Counted from the first letter of the stretch, positions 47,389-58,888 are shown. The stretch: DNA of 64,000 nt from Isoetes taiwanensis (GCA_021234155.1 JAJEKV010000111.1:1308968-1372967); one strand, 5' to 3'. Program-made: numbers and translations. The notes: generated by a model not told the origin, from the letters alone.

Positions 47389-47763
47389 CCTGCTAGCAGG
47401 AAACATCTTGCCATTATTTTTCTTGACTTGAATCATAAACATCACAAGCATTTTGCCCAGCTCAGGGAATGGAATGTCTTCAATAGGAACAGAAGTATCC
47501 ATCTTCCTGAACTCTTTCCAGGCATCAAATTTCTTCGTAGCCCAATTGGTTACCTTTGAAGAACCATCTCTTTCACCATGATATACATCATGCATTATCT
47601 GGTCATCAAAAGGCAAAAATAGATCATTCTCAGGTTCTTTTTCTGTCTCCTGAGCAGGAACCCTGAATTCTTCAGCAAACCATGGTTCTTTTCCCACTTC
47701 CTCCATGAACTTAGTAACGTCATCATTCACATTTGCTTCCAAGAATTTTTCTGCATCTATCAC
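47389..47763 (-). pseudogene. Crypton/ZMYM-like tyrosine-recombinase-domain exon, downstream part
   Basis: Minus strand: IDAEKFLEANVNDDVTKFME..., then KVTNWATKKFDAWKEFRKMD, IEDIPFPELGKMLVMFMIQV, KKNNGKMFPAS, followed by a donor-like AG-GTACTTATTT. The W(A)xKxFxxW...L...L..F...V+K.(D/N)G..(Y/F)P pattern matches the N-terminal SAM-like region of ZMYM2/KIAA1958-type proteins derived from Crypton tyrosine recombinases. The catalytic domain, normally further on, is not in view. The exon is broken upstream by the LTR element, and its frame continues at 50020 on the far side. Confidence 0.55.
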
Positions 47764-48287
47764 TGTTGAACCTGGTTCCCCAATCCAGGCCAACACCCAT
47801 AAAAACCTTTCAATTGAAATCACTGAATAACATTAAGCCAGAATCCAATTTGCACCAGAATTTCAAAAGGAGAGCTATATTTAATAAGAAATAATACATA
47901 GAAACTTCCCTTGCAAGGGCCTTCAACATAAGCATGAGGAGGCTCAGAAATCCCCTTGCAAGGGCCTTCAACATAAGCATGAGGAGGCTGCCACCCTCCT
48001 CATATGAGCATTGCCACTATGCTCTCTTTGTTAGCGTGAAGGAAGAGGAGGAGAATAAATCTCCTCAAAATATTTATAGTTTTCACAATAAAATCTGAGC
48101 TCTCCAATATCCACCTCTTTATCAAGACCGTTGGAAGCACCTCTTCATCTTCTCCCTTCAATTCTTCACCTCTTTATCTCCACCATACAATACCCCATTA
48201 TAATATTTTAACATTGCCCCAAATTACATTTTTTAACCATTGCCCCAAATAATATCTTCTCAATCGCCACACACACATGGTTCAACA
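47764..48287 (-). repeat. Left LTR (3' LTR in element sense)
   Basis: 524 bp. It contains an internal duplication of CCCTTGCAAGGGCCTTCAAC (near 47906 and 47952). Compared with the right LTR it lacks a 13-bp stretch just before the terminal GGTTCAACA. Confidence 0.93.
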
Positions 48288-49483
48288 TTATGCCCCAAAA
48301 AAAGAATGGGCCGGCCCCCTCGGCCCTCAACCAGCACAAAAGAAAAAGAAAAAAATAATGTGAGTTTTTAAAGTGCCTCCTAGGCACTGGAAGGTTTAAT
48401 GTGTATTCCAACACAATGTGAGTTTTTAAGGTGCCTCCTAGGCACCGGAGTTTTGGTTTAGGTGTAACTCCAACACCTTCGTGCTATAAAGACCTTGGGA
48501 ACCACAGCTTGATTCCAATAGAGAAGATCTATATCAAATAACAAGGATAATGGTATAGTTCAAAACCAGGCAATAATGGTCAATAGGGTTAGGGTATGCC
48601 TTGGGGTTTCATCAGGACCAGAACAGATCGAGCGGCAAGAAAACGAGAAGGCAGTTGAAGGTCTGGACAGAATGGGAAGAGATGATCTTTTAGGATTAGG
48701 TTATAAAGGCGCTGCAACAAACCCGGCAAAGTCAAAGATAGAATCTGGTAAGAAAGGTTCTCATGGAGATAAGATTGCAGCCCGAAATTAGAAGAAAAAT
48801 CTAGCTATGCTTGCAGCAACACTGCTTCTAGAACTGCATCGGGCTAAGCAGAGGAGATATTTGGGTATATGCAACTCAGAATGACAGACTTTGGCTGTGG
48901 CAATTTTGAAGGTTCTTGACAAACAAATTATGGTTGTAGTAGAGATAAGAAAGCATTGATGCAAAATATATGGCCTTACAGTGCAAGGCAATGAAACAAG
49001 AGCAAGCAAGAAGCATTTTGCTGTTTTAAGTGCAAACTCAGCAGAAGCACAACAAGGATTTTAAATTGTGCTGATAAAGCTCCAAGTCATGGTAAGCTTC
49101 TGCTTAGTTTAACACTTCAAGCATAGTTGCAGATACTAGATCACTGCATAGATGAGGCTGCAAGTCGAAATTGCCACGCAAGAGCTGCTGCATATATCTT
49201 CTGCCCAAAAATATCTCGAAATTGCCACACAAGAGCTGCTGCATATATCTTTTGCCCAAAAATATCTCGGTTACTCTGTTCTAAAATTTTAGTATTCTGA
49301 AAAGCCAAGGCCACAGTGCTTTGAAAAGCCAAGGCCTTAGAAATACATCGAGATATGCTTAGCAATCTGCAACACTGGACCGTATTCTGAGAACAACACT
49401 AAATTCAATATTCTAAGAGCAGAAATCCTTCTGGCGCATAAAAACCTTTGGGGAAGCTTGGAGTCCCACCAGGAGTGCCATAA
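48288..49483. other. Interior of the LTR element
   Basis: Non-coding apart from short frames. Holds duplicated AATGTGAGTTTTTAARGTGCC (48357 and 48414), a 51-bp tandem duplication starting TCGAAATTGCCAC at 49166 and 49217, and AAAGCCAAGGCC at 49301 and 49323. No gag, protease, integrase or RT motif on either strand. Confidence 0.75.
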
Positions 49484-50019
49484 TGTTGAACCTGGTTCCC
49501 CAATCCAGGCCAACACCCATAAAAAACCTTTCAATTGAATCACTGAATAACATTAAGCCAGAATCCAATTTGCACCAGAATTTCAAAAGGAGAGCTATAT
49601 TCAATAAGAAATAATACATAGAAACTTCCCTTGCAAGGGCCTTCAACATAAGCATGAGGACGCTTAGAAATCCCCTTGCAAGGGCCTTCAACATAAGCAC
49701 GAGGAGGCTGCCACCCTCCTCATATGAGCATTGCCACTATGCTCTCTTTGTTAGCGTGAAGGAAGAGGAGGAGAATAAATCTCCTCAAAATGTTTATAGT
49801 TTTCACAATAAAATCTGAGCTCTCCAATATTCACCTCTTTATCAAGACAGTTGGAAGCACCTCTTCATCTTCTCCCTTCAATTCTTCACCTCTTTATCTC
49901 CACCATACAATACCCCATTATAATATTTTAACATTGCCCCTACATTTTTTAACCATTGCCCCAAATAATATCTTCTCAATCGCCACACACACACATGTTG
50001 GACCACTTGTGGTTCAACA
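49484..50019 (-). repeat. Right LTR (5' LTR in element sense)
   Basis: 536 bp, about 98% like the left LTR by eye. It carries GTTGGACCACTTG before its terminal GGTTCAACA, absent in the left copy. It is followed (minus sense) by TTA and the primer-binding-site-like sequence. Confidence 0.93.
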
Positions 50020-50171
50020 ATCACCTCTTCCTCACAGGCTAGAGAACCAGTCAAGTTCAAGGAAAAAGATGGATTTTCCATTTCTTTACCTCTAGAAACC
50101 ACCATACTAAACGGACAAATATTAGAAAACCTAACCAGCAAAAGAAGCCACAAAAGACCTGCCATTGCAAC
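50020..50171 (-). pseudogene. Crypton/ZMYM-like exon, upstream part
   Basis: Minus strand: TTCTTGTCTGCAG looks like an acceptor ending at 50172; the exon then has ATG at 50165-50163 and reads MAGLLWLLLLVRF..., ENPSFSLNLTGSLACEEEV, reaching the LTR insertion. Removing the element and one ATCAC copy keeps the frame (EEEV then IDAEKF). The Leu-rich start may be chance or a hydrophobic leader; other starts are possible (M at the GKEMENPS site). Confidence 0.45.
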
Positions 50172-50612
50172 CTGCAGACAAGAAAAAAAATGTTAGATAA
50201 ATATATTAGCAACAACCTTAAAAACGATTGAGCAATCGCAGAACTTGAGCTTTTATGGAAATACGTCTCCACTTGCTGCATGCATGCAACTGGAAATACC
50301 TTAAGAAACATCTCACACTGAACCAACAGGCTTACACCTTACATTTACTTTGTTAACCTCCTTAACACTGATTTCGAGTAACATCAACAAACAAATGTCG
50401 CGATCCACTCAAGATTATCAAACAACAACTGACAGCCACTAAATCTCGACTCACAGCCACTAAATCTCGACTCAAAGCCACTAAATGCCGACTAATAGTA
50501 CCCAAGAACTCGATTACCTCCACCAAAAGACCTCAAACACAAGTTATCTTGACCAAACACCTGCAAACACAACAAAAAAAACCCTATAAGAAAGAAACAA
50601 AAGAAAAATGAG
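50172..50612. other. No gene; short tandem repeat
   Basis: CACAGCCACTAAATCTCGACT-like 22-bp units occur at about 50433, 50453 and 50475. Otherwise nothing supported. Confidence 0.5.
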
Positions 50613-50862
50613 AAAAACTCGACAAAATGCTAACTCCATATAGTATCTAAGCCTGGATGAAGATGGTTTTTCCTATAGTAATCCAGGGGTAGGGAAGATT
50701 GGAGTGGTAGTTTTTAGTACAATCCTTGACACTTACGAGTTATATCCGCTTTGTGATAATTCTTTCCATCAATCCCATTTGGGGATATCTCATGTAAATT
50801 TTTATATATTAATTAATACATACTCTTACCCTAAAAAAAAAAAAAAAAAAAACTCGACAAAA
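50613..50862 (+). mobile_element. 220-bp retroposon with poly(A) and 15-bp TSD
   Basis: The insert 50628-50847 is bracketed by AAAAACTCGACAAAA (50613-50627 and 50848-50862) and ends CATACTCTTACCCTA plus a run of A. It is non-coding, so either a 5'-truncated LINE or a SINE. The ending differs from families A and B, giving a third retroposon type. Confidence 0.8.
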
Positions 50863-51114
50863 ACTTAACAAACATGAACAAACAAGACGTCATCTTGAAG
50901 CTCGCCTCCTAGCGCCTCCGAAAACAGTGCCCAATCCAAAAATGAAGCTCCCGATCGAGCTGGCGCCACAAAAAACTAGCTCGGAGGAGCTCTGCCGGAA
51001 TAGAACTCGTCAGCAAAAAGGGCCTGTACAGTCACCAAGAATTATCATTTATACCCCTGCTGACGTGGCAGGGGTAATTTTAAGGTCACGTTGGCCATGT
51101 CGAGACAATGCACG

Positions 51115-51189
51115 CCACCTGGCAGTTTCCAGGTGGAGATCCACAGGCGACGCCGCCCTGCGGATCTCCACCTGGAAACCACCAGGTGG
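51115..51189. promoter_or_regulatory. Strong hairpin upstream of the AP5B1-like gene
   Basis: CCACCTGGCAGTTTCCAGGT GGAGATCC is inverted as GGATCTCCACCTGGAAACCA CCAGGTGG, about 33 bp per arm, two or three mismatches and a GC-rich 9-base loop. It lies about 370 bp before the start codon, near the likely promoter or transcription start. It could be a miniature inverted repeat or a structured RNA. Confidence 0.75.
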
Positions 51190-51399
51190 TCCCCTACAAA
51201 ACACCACCCACACCAATATCCTACAATTTAGTATGCAATGGAATCACAAACGTGGTGATTTTGAGTAGTTTCTGTTTTCTTTGCTAGAATAAGCAGGCGT
51301 GAAAAAATACAGAATGACGCCATTTTAAAACACTTAAATGAGAAATAGCGTGCAAGCGCTGCGTTCCAGCCTAGCGCCGGCGTCTTCTTCCCTCAGTTC

Positions 51400-51557
51400 T
51401 GACACTGGAGCTTCAGTACTTGCAAGGTAATTCGGGAACCTGTCCCTAGCTGCAGTTTATACAATACCTACGGATTATCTAGGTTATGTAATTTAGCAAG
51501 ATTGTCAAGGGACATGGGCTGCGGATTATAGTTTTTTTCTAAGCTCAATTCATTGTG
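51400..51557 (+). promoter_or_regulatory. Probable 5' UTR with possible intron
   Basis: GCAAG-GTAATT at 51426/51427 is a good donor and TTTTTTTCTAAG ending at 51542 a fair acceptor. A 5' UTR intron of about 116 bp is therefore possible just before the ATG at 51558. Upstream GCGCTGCGTTCC... is GC-richer than the surroundings, as for a leader. Confidence 0.4.
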
Positions 51558-54500
51558 ATGGACAAGACCACTAACAAAATCACGGTTCAAGAATGGGAGT
51601 TACTGATCCAAGATTTTCACAATTTAAGTGATGCCTGCAATAAATGGTTCCCCCAGCATTCGGGAATATCTATATTGGAGCAAGCACTTGTCATTTTAGG
51701 CAAAAAGGAACCAGGGTTGAAACAACAGTTGTTAGTGTTCTTGGAAGAAAATGCAGAAACATTGCTTTTGGAAGAAGATGATCCTGCACCCGCCCTTATT
51801 CTTTTGATGGATGCATTGAAGGCATCTATCTACCAGGTAGCAGCAGATGGAGCGAACATTACAATGTCACTGAAAGAGCAAATGATGGTGACTGTGACAT
51901 CCATTATGATCTCAACTGAAGCATTACATAAGGCGCCCAGGCAATTTGAAGATTTGGTTGAACTTCTTTTGAATTTGATCATTAGGCAGAATTCCCTAGC
52001 TGACAGGCAACTGAGGGCTTCTGCCTGTGAATGTTTAAGGCAGCTTGAGACAATATATCCCTGCCTTCTACATATCTGTGCTGGGCACCTTTTATCACTG
52101 TGCCAAAGTGAGCGAACTCATGCAATCCAATCCTATATTCTACTTCTTACAATTGTGCTTCACAATCTGGCCCACCATATGCATGTAACAAAGAACCTGA
52201 ACCATTTTGGATCTCATTCCATTCTTTCTACTGCAATTCCACTTGTTCCATTCTCAATACCTCCATTTTTAATGTCAGCAGACTTGATGCCCCAGGCCTT
52301 AACGATTAAAGATTTCTCTCCAGAGAATGTGAAGGAATTTCGGAGAGCCATTGGTTTTTTGCTAGAATGTCCAAGTTTTCTCACAGAAAATGGGCTTGTC
52401 GAATTTATTACTGAAATTACAATCATTGCATCTGCACTCGATCTACAGGGTTCCCTTCTTAAGTTCCAATTCTCCAGCCTCTTATATACATATAGTCCGG
52501 CCTTATGTCATATGCTAGTTATAATCTATTCACAGTTTATGGAAGCTTTTGAAGGCGAAAAAATGGTTTTGTTCAGATGCTTGATCATGCTCTCAAGAGA
52601 TGTGACGCAGCTGGTTCCTGTTCGGCTTTTGGCTATACACTGGTTACTGGGATTGGAAAATCTTCTTGCTGCTAGAAAGAGATCCTCAATTTTGGCACCC
52701 ATGGCACCAAGCCTCTATCCTCTTATTTTTGACCCGCTATCTCTTAAAGCTGTAAAGCTGATCTCTCTTGCACATTGTGCAGCATGTCTAGAGGAAGCCT
52801 CATTTATGCAAAATGCAGGGGCTGCATCAATGCAAGTTTTGAAAGCTTTTGATGACTCTGCTAGTAAATTACTAATTGATGGTCTTATTGGTGTTTCTGC
52901 TTACAAATGGTTGCCCTCTTGGAGCATGGAGACACGCCTTACCTTTTTTACGTTGCACAGGTTCTTGACTACAAAAGCATGGAAGAACTATAGTAGGGAT
53001 AAAAAGTTAATATCTCCGCTATTTCAAACACTTCAGGATACCCTCATTTTGATGGCAAAGAAGACAAAAAGATTGGTACAGTCTATACTCATTCTTATGG
53101 ATCGTCTCATGTTATGTGATACTCATCATGACTTAGGAGAATGGTTATTACGAGCATTCAGTGAAAGGCTACTACCTGAAATTCCAGCAAATTCTTACTT
53201 ATCTTCCTATTTTCCACTTATGGAACGAATTGCTGAAAACAGCAAAATACCTCCTGCTAGTGTCCTTGAGTCATTGACCTCATATGCAAGGTACAAAGTG
53301 AAGACTGCGGACCCTGGAAACAACAGTTCAAATCTGTGGCTTCGAGGGAGTCAAATCCTTGACATTTGTCGAACTGTCCTGATGCATCATCAAAGCTCCC
53401 GCATTTTCAGACATTTGACTCGGTTGCTTGGATTTTTATGTCGCTTCTTCCCAGACATTGAAATAAGAGATACTGCAAGGTATATTTGTTGTCTTGTTAG
53501 ATATTCGCGCTCATGTTAATTTGTTTTTCTTTAATATGTGAGGACAAGACATAGAGTTGTGGACGTTAACATGTTTAGCTAGTACAAGTGAGGAAGTAGT
53601 TAGCAGAGAAGTGAGAGATGAGAACATGGATCTGTGCTGGAGTTTTACCATGTCTTGCCTATTGCATGCACAAGTTCTAGTTTTCAGTTCATTGTTTTAG
53701 TTGGTAAGAAGAGCATCAGATTAATTAGGGCTATGTAAGTATTGAAAGGAAAATGGAGGCTCACACTTCATATGATTAATTCTTCCGTTTTTTTTGATGG
53801 GACAGGCTTTATCTTCGCATTCTTATTTCAGTACCTGGTAAAAGACTACGGCAGATATTATCTTATGGGGATCAGCGCATTGAAGATGCAAAGCCACAAT
53901 TTTCACATGTTTCATCACTTTTCTCTCCTCGTCCAGGAAAAGAAGCAAAGCAGGTTGCTTCATACATTCAATTAACTAGGATAATTCCTCTTTTAGTTCC
54001 ACCAACATGGTCTGTAGTTTTGCATGGTCTTTTCACATCAAATGCAAGCAATACTGGTAATGCCCCTGTGGAAAAAATGTCTCTTCCTTTGGCGATTTTG
54101 GCAGACAATGTTAAAGAAAGGGAAGCTGATAAAGCTGCTGAATTACAACTTACGTTGGAAGATGTGCCTACTCAAAGTCCTGGGAAAGTCTTACGCGTGA
54201 TGGATACGGAGACTTCAGAAATGTTGAGCATTTTAAGACGGCATTTTCTGGTAATTCCAGACTATTTGCATGGTCCAGGATTCAAAATAGCTGTTAAATG
54301 TAATATAAGGTTCATTTGGGAAATAAATGATCAGATAACAGAAGCAGATCAAACAACAGGTTGTTGTCCTGAAATAGCGAGTTCACAGCCTGGCATCTAT
54401 GCCATTGTAATCACTTTCTCTACTTCTGGCCCTTATGGCACTATTCCATCTGTACATGTGCCTTTCCTCCTTGGTGAGCCCTCAATGAGTACTTGCCAAG

Positions 54501-55396
54501 AACCTAGACCTCAGAATGATACATCTAAATCAGATGATGAATCATGTGTTGATGAATCATGTATACGGCCAGTTGCAGGGGATATGCAGTTGGCAATTGT
54601 GGCCATTGGTGATCCTACAGAGAATGTGGAATTTGGTAAAACTATTAGTGTAAACTTGGAACCTAAGCAGCCAGCTCCAACTATCCTTGATGCAAAGATT
54701 GAATACAGTGATGATAATGGGCAAACTGTCACTGGTCGTTTAGACAGCATTGCTGTTGGTATCGAGGATCTATTTGTAAAACCTCTAGTACCTTCAGATG
54801 TTGCATTTTCTGATGTAATCACATACCAATACCGCTTATTTAATGCATTATGGACTGCTTGTTCTGGGCCAGGCAAGTTGGGCACTGAAACTTTTTTTTT
54901 GAAAGGAGGTCAGCAACCTGTGGATATTAAAGGCTCAGAATCAGTAAAACTACTCGAAGCGCCAGCTGAAATAGTTATAACTTCCATACAGAAACATCTT
55001 CAACATTTTGTTGTTGGTATTGGAGGAGAAGATTTGATCAGTTTTTCTAGGAGTAGAAGCATCTTTGACGATGCCGTTTTGCAAGAGGTGCATGAGCTCC
55101 CATCATTGAAAGGTCTGAGCACAACTGGTTCATCGAATGTGAATAGAGAAAAGATACTTCAAATTCAATACTTGGAGCAATCCCAAGACAATGACGAATT
55201 AGAGACAATGGGGAGTGTTGAATGGGGTTATTTACTCCTCTTGATATTCCTACCCCCACGGTATCACCTCTTACTTAAGGTGGAAGTTTCTGATTTGTCA
55301 ACTTTGGTTCGTATGAGAACAGATCATTGGCCTTGTTTGGCTTATATTGATGAATATTTGGAAGCATTTACAAACAGCACAATGTCAAATCCGTAA
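51558..55396 (+). CDS. AP5B1: AP-5 complex subunit beta-like protein, two exons
   Basis: CDS join(51558..53479, 53806..55396), 1170 codons plus stop. The intron (326 bp) has AAG-GTATAT at its donor and GATGGGACAG at its acceptor, and joins DTA-R-LYLRILISVPGK in frame. Start chosen at the ATG giving MDKTTNKITVQEWELL; the codon before it is GTG. Residues 1-640 are helical-repeat-like (trunk domain of adaptor large chains); the second exon carries a linker (about 715-800, charged) and a C-terminal appendage-like region (SGPYGTIPSVHVPFLLGEPS onward). Length fits plant AP5B1-like proteins (about 1.1-1.2 thousand residues). AP-5 works with spatacsin/spastizin on late endosomes and lysosomes; in plants its role is little described. 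No stops or frameshifts, so it is probably functional. AATAAA at 55471 could serve polyadenylation. Confidence 0.93.
53480..53805 (+). other. Intron of the AP5B1-like gene
   Basis: GT at 53480-53481, AG at 53804-53805, with a T-rich tract (TTCCGTTTTTTTTGATGG) before the acceptor. Splicing restores an open frame for 530 more codons. Confidence 0.9.
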
Positions 55397-55399
55397 AGT

Positions 55400-57940
55400 C
55401 AAAATTTTGTCTCGATTGTACAGAGTTAAGGTATGTAAGAGAAGCCAAAAGATTCAATGCTTGCAGTCATCAATAAAACATGCTGCTGTGCCTTTAATTA
55501 AAATGTTTTATAGATCATGACATAAACATGATGATTTGACTTGTAATATGGTATAAAATCAGGAATGCAAAGCAGCGAGTGTGCAAGGAAGAGAGTTGCA
55601 ACTTGCAACTGTCTTGTGTGGTTCCTTTCATATGCCTTTATCATGCTTTTGGGTGTTGCCATGCAAAAAAATTTGCAAAAAAATTCAAATAAATGGATGT
55701 AATTCAAGACACAAATAAATGGATATAATGAAAGTAAGCACTCCCAAAATAGTGAGAATCTAATGGATGTGTAGTTGGCTATCCTTGCACGTTATCTTGA
55801 AGACTAAAATGTAACAATGAATAGATTTGTTGCAGCGAACCCAAATCTGCAGCAAATCATGTGGATTTGTATAAGGGAATGTCAAGCAGAGAGACATTCC
55901 CTTAACGTGGAAGCAATCTGCCTTGCATTCTGCAGGCAGTAAAATCTGATAGCAGCTCCGGAATGACAGGTAAGAGTTCAAGAATGCAAGGTAAATGGCT
56001 CCGGAATGCAAGGTAAATCCAAGAACGCGAGGTAAATCACTCCAGAATGTAAGGTAAATTCAAGAACAAGCAGAACAGAGGAAAAATCTGGAGCTGCCGT
56101 CGAACCTTGCAGCATTCAGGGAAAGAAACGGAGCCACATGTCGCAACAGGATTGGACGAGGCAGCAGAATGCAAGGCAGGTTGCTTTTACGTTTGAGCGA
56201 ATCCAAATCTGTAGCGAATCATGTGGATTCCCTTTAATGTTTTGCTGGAACTAAAATTATTTGGCATTTGGGCCATTTCTATATCTAGATCCGGCCATTT
56301 TTTCTGCTCAAAAATGGTGTTCGCTTTGAGCCTTTTTACATTACCCAGTAGCTCGAAAAAAATGCTTAGATTCCCCCTTCATCTCCATTAGGGCGTTTTG
56401 CGGGCATTTCCATTAAAATACAGTCGCCGCATTTCAGCTGACATGGTATGATCAACCCGAAAATCTTCAGATGCTGTGGTACCCCATCTGGAATCTGAAA
56501 GCCGTGCTCAGTTAGTTCTAGTGCATATCTAACCGGCTTTTCCAGTTCTCACTGCCTCGATTCGGTTTAAATTATGAACAACAGAAGTTCGCTACGAAGC
56601 CTTTATTTATAATCGATGTTCGTTTTTGGCAACTTAAATGCTGCACCAAAGATGAGAGGAAATTTTAGCCATGCCTTTAGCCCAATGGGCAGCCATCAGG
56701 ATTCAGGATCTACTCAGAGCAGCAGACTTAGGGTTTTCAATCTGTTGTGCATACAATTTTAATTAAAGGAAATTTTGGCTATAGAGCTCCTATTCAAGTC
56801 TCCTAGATGGATCTGAAGATCAGGAAACCCAAGGCCTAGAAGAAGATTACCATCCTTTGCACTTTACCAATCCTACTATTCGAGCTGCTGATACTATGAA
56901 TTTCACAGCTATGCTTATGTATTGCCAGTTTTTGTGTTGTCTTTAAGCCAAAAAAGAAAAATATTGGAAGCTTGGTTTACGTTTGTGGAGAGACAACTAA
57001 GGTGGGGTGCCCAGTGTTGGCTCACTTTGTTGCATTCAATCCAGAAACTTGACCTCCTCTTCGAATCTGCCAATAAAAAAGATATCACCATGTGCCCCAA
57101 ATCCAGACCTATCTAGCAATATAATTCATGCAAGTAATTGAGTTACCTAGTGAGAGTAGTACCCTGTTATAGTAGGGGGGGTCAGGGCCCCCAATTGGTG
57201 ATAGTGGTCACGAGTTGGACCATTTAGTTAGTGCTGCCCAGGAGTCCAAGATGGTGCACATATAAACTCAGATTGGAGATATGAGAACAATACTTTAGCT
57301 TACCTCAAACAATGATTTGGCCTTGGTTACAATTCATCGTTTGCCCGTAATTGCACACAAGGATGCATGCATCAGCTCCAAACCTGCTGAAATCTGTTAA
57401 AGGGGACTGAAGGAATTGAACCTTCGTGACATTTTCATGTCATTTCCATTGCCCCCCTGCAGCAAACCATGCACACTATTAGTATGGGAGAGCAAGGATT
57501 CAGGGACACTTGTTTATACGTTGTCTCCATAATCCTGTTCTCCAAATAAACTAGGTTGCAGAATAAAATAAGGTGAAGGCGCTTACCTTTGGAAAATGCA
57601 AAGCAGCAGCAAAGAGTGTTCACTCCCTGTATCCATAAATCTGTGGGTCAATAAAAGTCTTGGTTATTCAAACATGTAGATAAACTGAACGCCTTAGTAT
57701 AAGAGCTACTTACATTTCCCAAAAGCAAAGCTTGCAACTTGCTAAATTGCTGTAGAGATCAGTTCCACATTGAGGCATGTCCAACAAACAACAAAAACTT
57801 CATTATACCAAGTAAATATACAAAAACCAATGCAGATCCATGCATTGTAGTTAGTGGCATTACTGGCCTGCATATACAAAAATCAATGCCTTTATGCATT
57901 GTAGTCAGTAGAGCTAAAACTATGGACACAAAATTTTGCA
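55400..57940. other. AP5B1-like 3' flank and unassigned sequence
   Basis: Contains a short minisatellite of RGAATGCAAGGTAAAT units (55978-56060) and a 35-bp direct repeat (AATCTGYAGCRAATCATGTGG at 55845 and 56209). No coding sequence supported. Confidence 0.5.
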
Positions 57941-57952
57941 GCAACATTGTGG

Positions 57953-58888
57953 CTATTTGCTCATGCTAGTGCCATTGTAGAATACATTCAATGGCCTGCT
58001 CCTTCTTATTCCAAGTTCCTCCTCCTCACTATCATCCACTTGCCCTTCCAGAGTGTAAGCAACATTCTCCATATCCATATGATGGTCTTGACTATCTATA
58101 AAGCCTTCACTTGAAGGCTGAACAGAGCACCTTTGATCATCCCAAGAGAGCTCAACATTGCCCTCTTCACAAGGATCATCCTCAAAGTGCTCTTGCACTT
58201 CAACAAACCTGTCCTCTTCAACCATGCACTGCTCATCCGTATAATCAATTGGGATAAAGCCTTTGCGCCTCAAAAGCTTAATTCTAGTCTTTGCCCTTGC
58301 CTCTCTAACAGTTTGAGACAATGGTTTGGGAGGGCCAAAAAGTTCATGGCTAGTATATACACACTTGCCCTCATTAGTAAACAACATGGATCTCCACCTT
58401 TTAGACTCCAATTCATAATTATTATCAAATTGTTTTTGAGCTTCTTTTGCTGCCCTTGCTTCAGCCTTACTAGCTAATGCATCAGCCTTTGCCTTTGCTT
58501 TTAGTATTTGTTGCCTCTTCTTTTGTTCAAGACTCTCTTTCCTCATTCTTTCTGCTTCTTCAGCCCTTCTCTTATGCTCTAGCTTGGCAGCAAGAACATC
58601 ATCACTAGTCACAAGGAGCATTTGCTGCAGGGTTAATCCCAATGCCTTAGAATTCTTCCTCCTAATGGGCAATTTCAATGCTGGAACATGTGCAACAGAT
58701 TGTTCCATTTGAATTGCAGCCTGCTCTACATCAAGAGGATCTTGATACCCATTCGGATTGCAGCTAGCAGTAGGGATAGGGATGCTAGATGGCAGGAGTT
58801 CAGATGGAATGTTGGCAGTTGGGATAGGCATGTTATCAACTGCCTCCTCTTCAACTATTTCCTCTTCATCAAGACTCATGCATATCAT
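57953..58888 (-). CDS. Lys/Glu-rich coiled-coil ORF, probable pogo transposase C-terminus
   Basis: Uninterrupted 311-codon minus frame. Residues 1-60 are acidic and Pro/Ser-rich. Residues 95-155 form a strongly charged helix (KLEHKRRAEEAERMRKESLE, KAKAKADALASKAEARAAKE), probably coiled coil. Residues 160-230 hold basic motifs (KTRIKLLRRKGF), and the end is acidic. It lies about 0.75 kb downstream, on the same strand, of the pogo DDE exons (59640-60190), and long charged C-terminal tails are common in pogo/Tigger transposases, so I infer it is that tail or a second ORF of the element. It could also be an independent gene; there is no recognised domain. Confidence 0.5.
   Translation of the reverse strand: MICMSLDEEEIVEEEAVDNMPIPTANIPSELLPSSIPIPTASCNPNGYQDPLDVEQAAIQMEQSVAHVPALKLPIRRKNSKALGLTLQQMLLVTSDDVLAAKLEHKRRAEEAERMRKESLEQKKRQQILKAKAKADALASKAEARAAKEAQKQFDNNYELESKRWRSMLFTNEGKCVYTSHELFGPPKPLSQTVREARAKTRIKLLRRKGFIPIDYTDEQCMVEEDRFVEVQEHFEDDPCEEGNVELSWDDQRCSVQPSSEGFIDSQDHHMDMENVAYTLEGQVDDSEEEELGIRRSRPLNVFYNGTSMSK

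Larger units (their letters stand above)
47759..50024 (-). mobile_element. 2.26-kb non-autonomous LTR retrotransposon, TSD ATCAC
   Basis: LTRs at 47764-48287 and 49484-50019 both start TGTTGAACC and end GGTTCAACA, and ATCAC lies immediately outside both ends (47759-47763, 50020-50024). Minus orientation is indicated by a primer-binding-site-like TGGCACTCCTGGTGGGACTCC (minus, 49480-49460), three bases from the right LTR, and by CTATAAATATTTTGAGG as a TATA box in the LTR. The 1.2-kb interior has no gag or pol, so this is a LARD/TRIM-type element moved by a partner. About ten point differences between LTRs suggest a young insertion. Confidence 0.93.

Noticed and set aside
47350-47823. 157-codon ORF starting MISIERFLWVLAWIGEPGST
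   Set aside because: The first 20 codons are LTR sequence; the real exon begins after the insertion point and continues at 50020.
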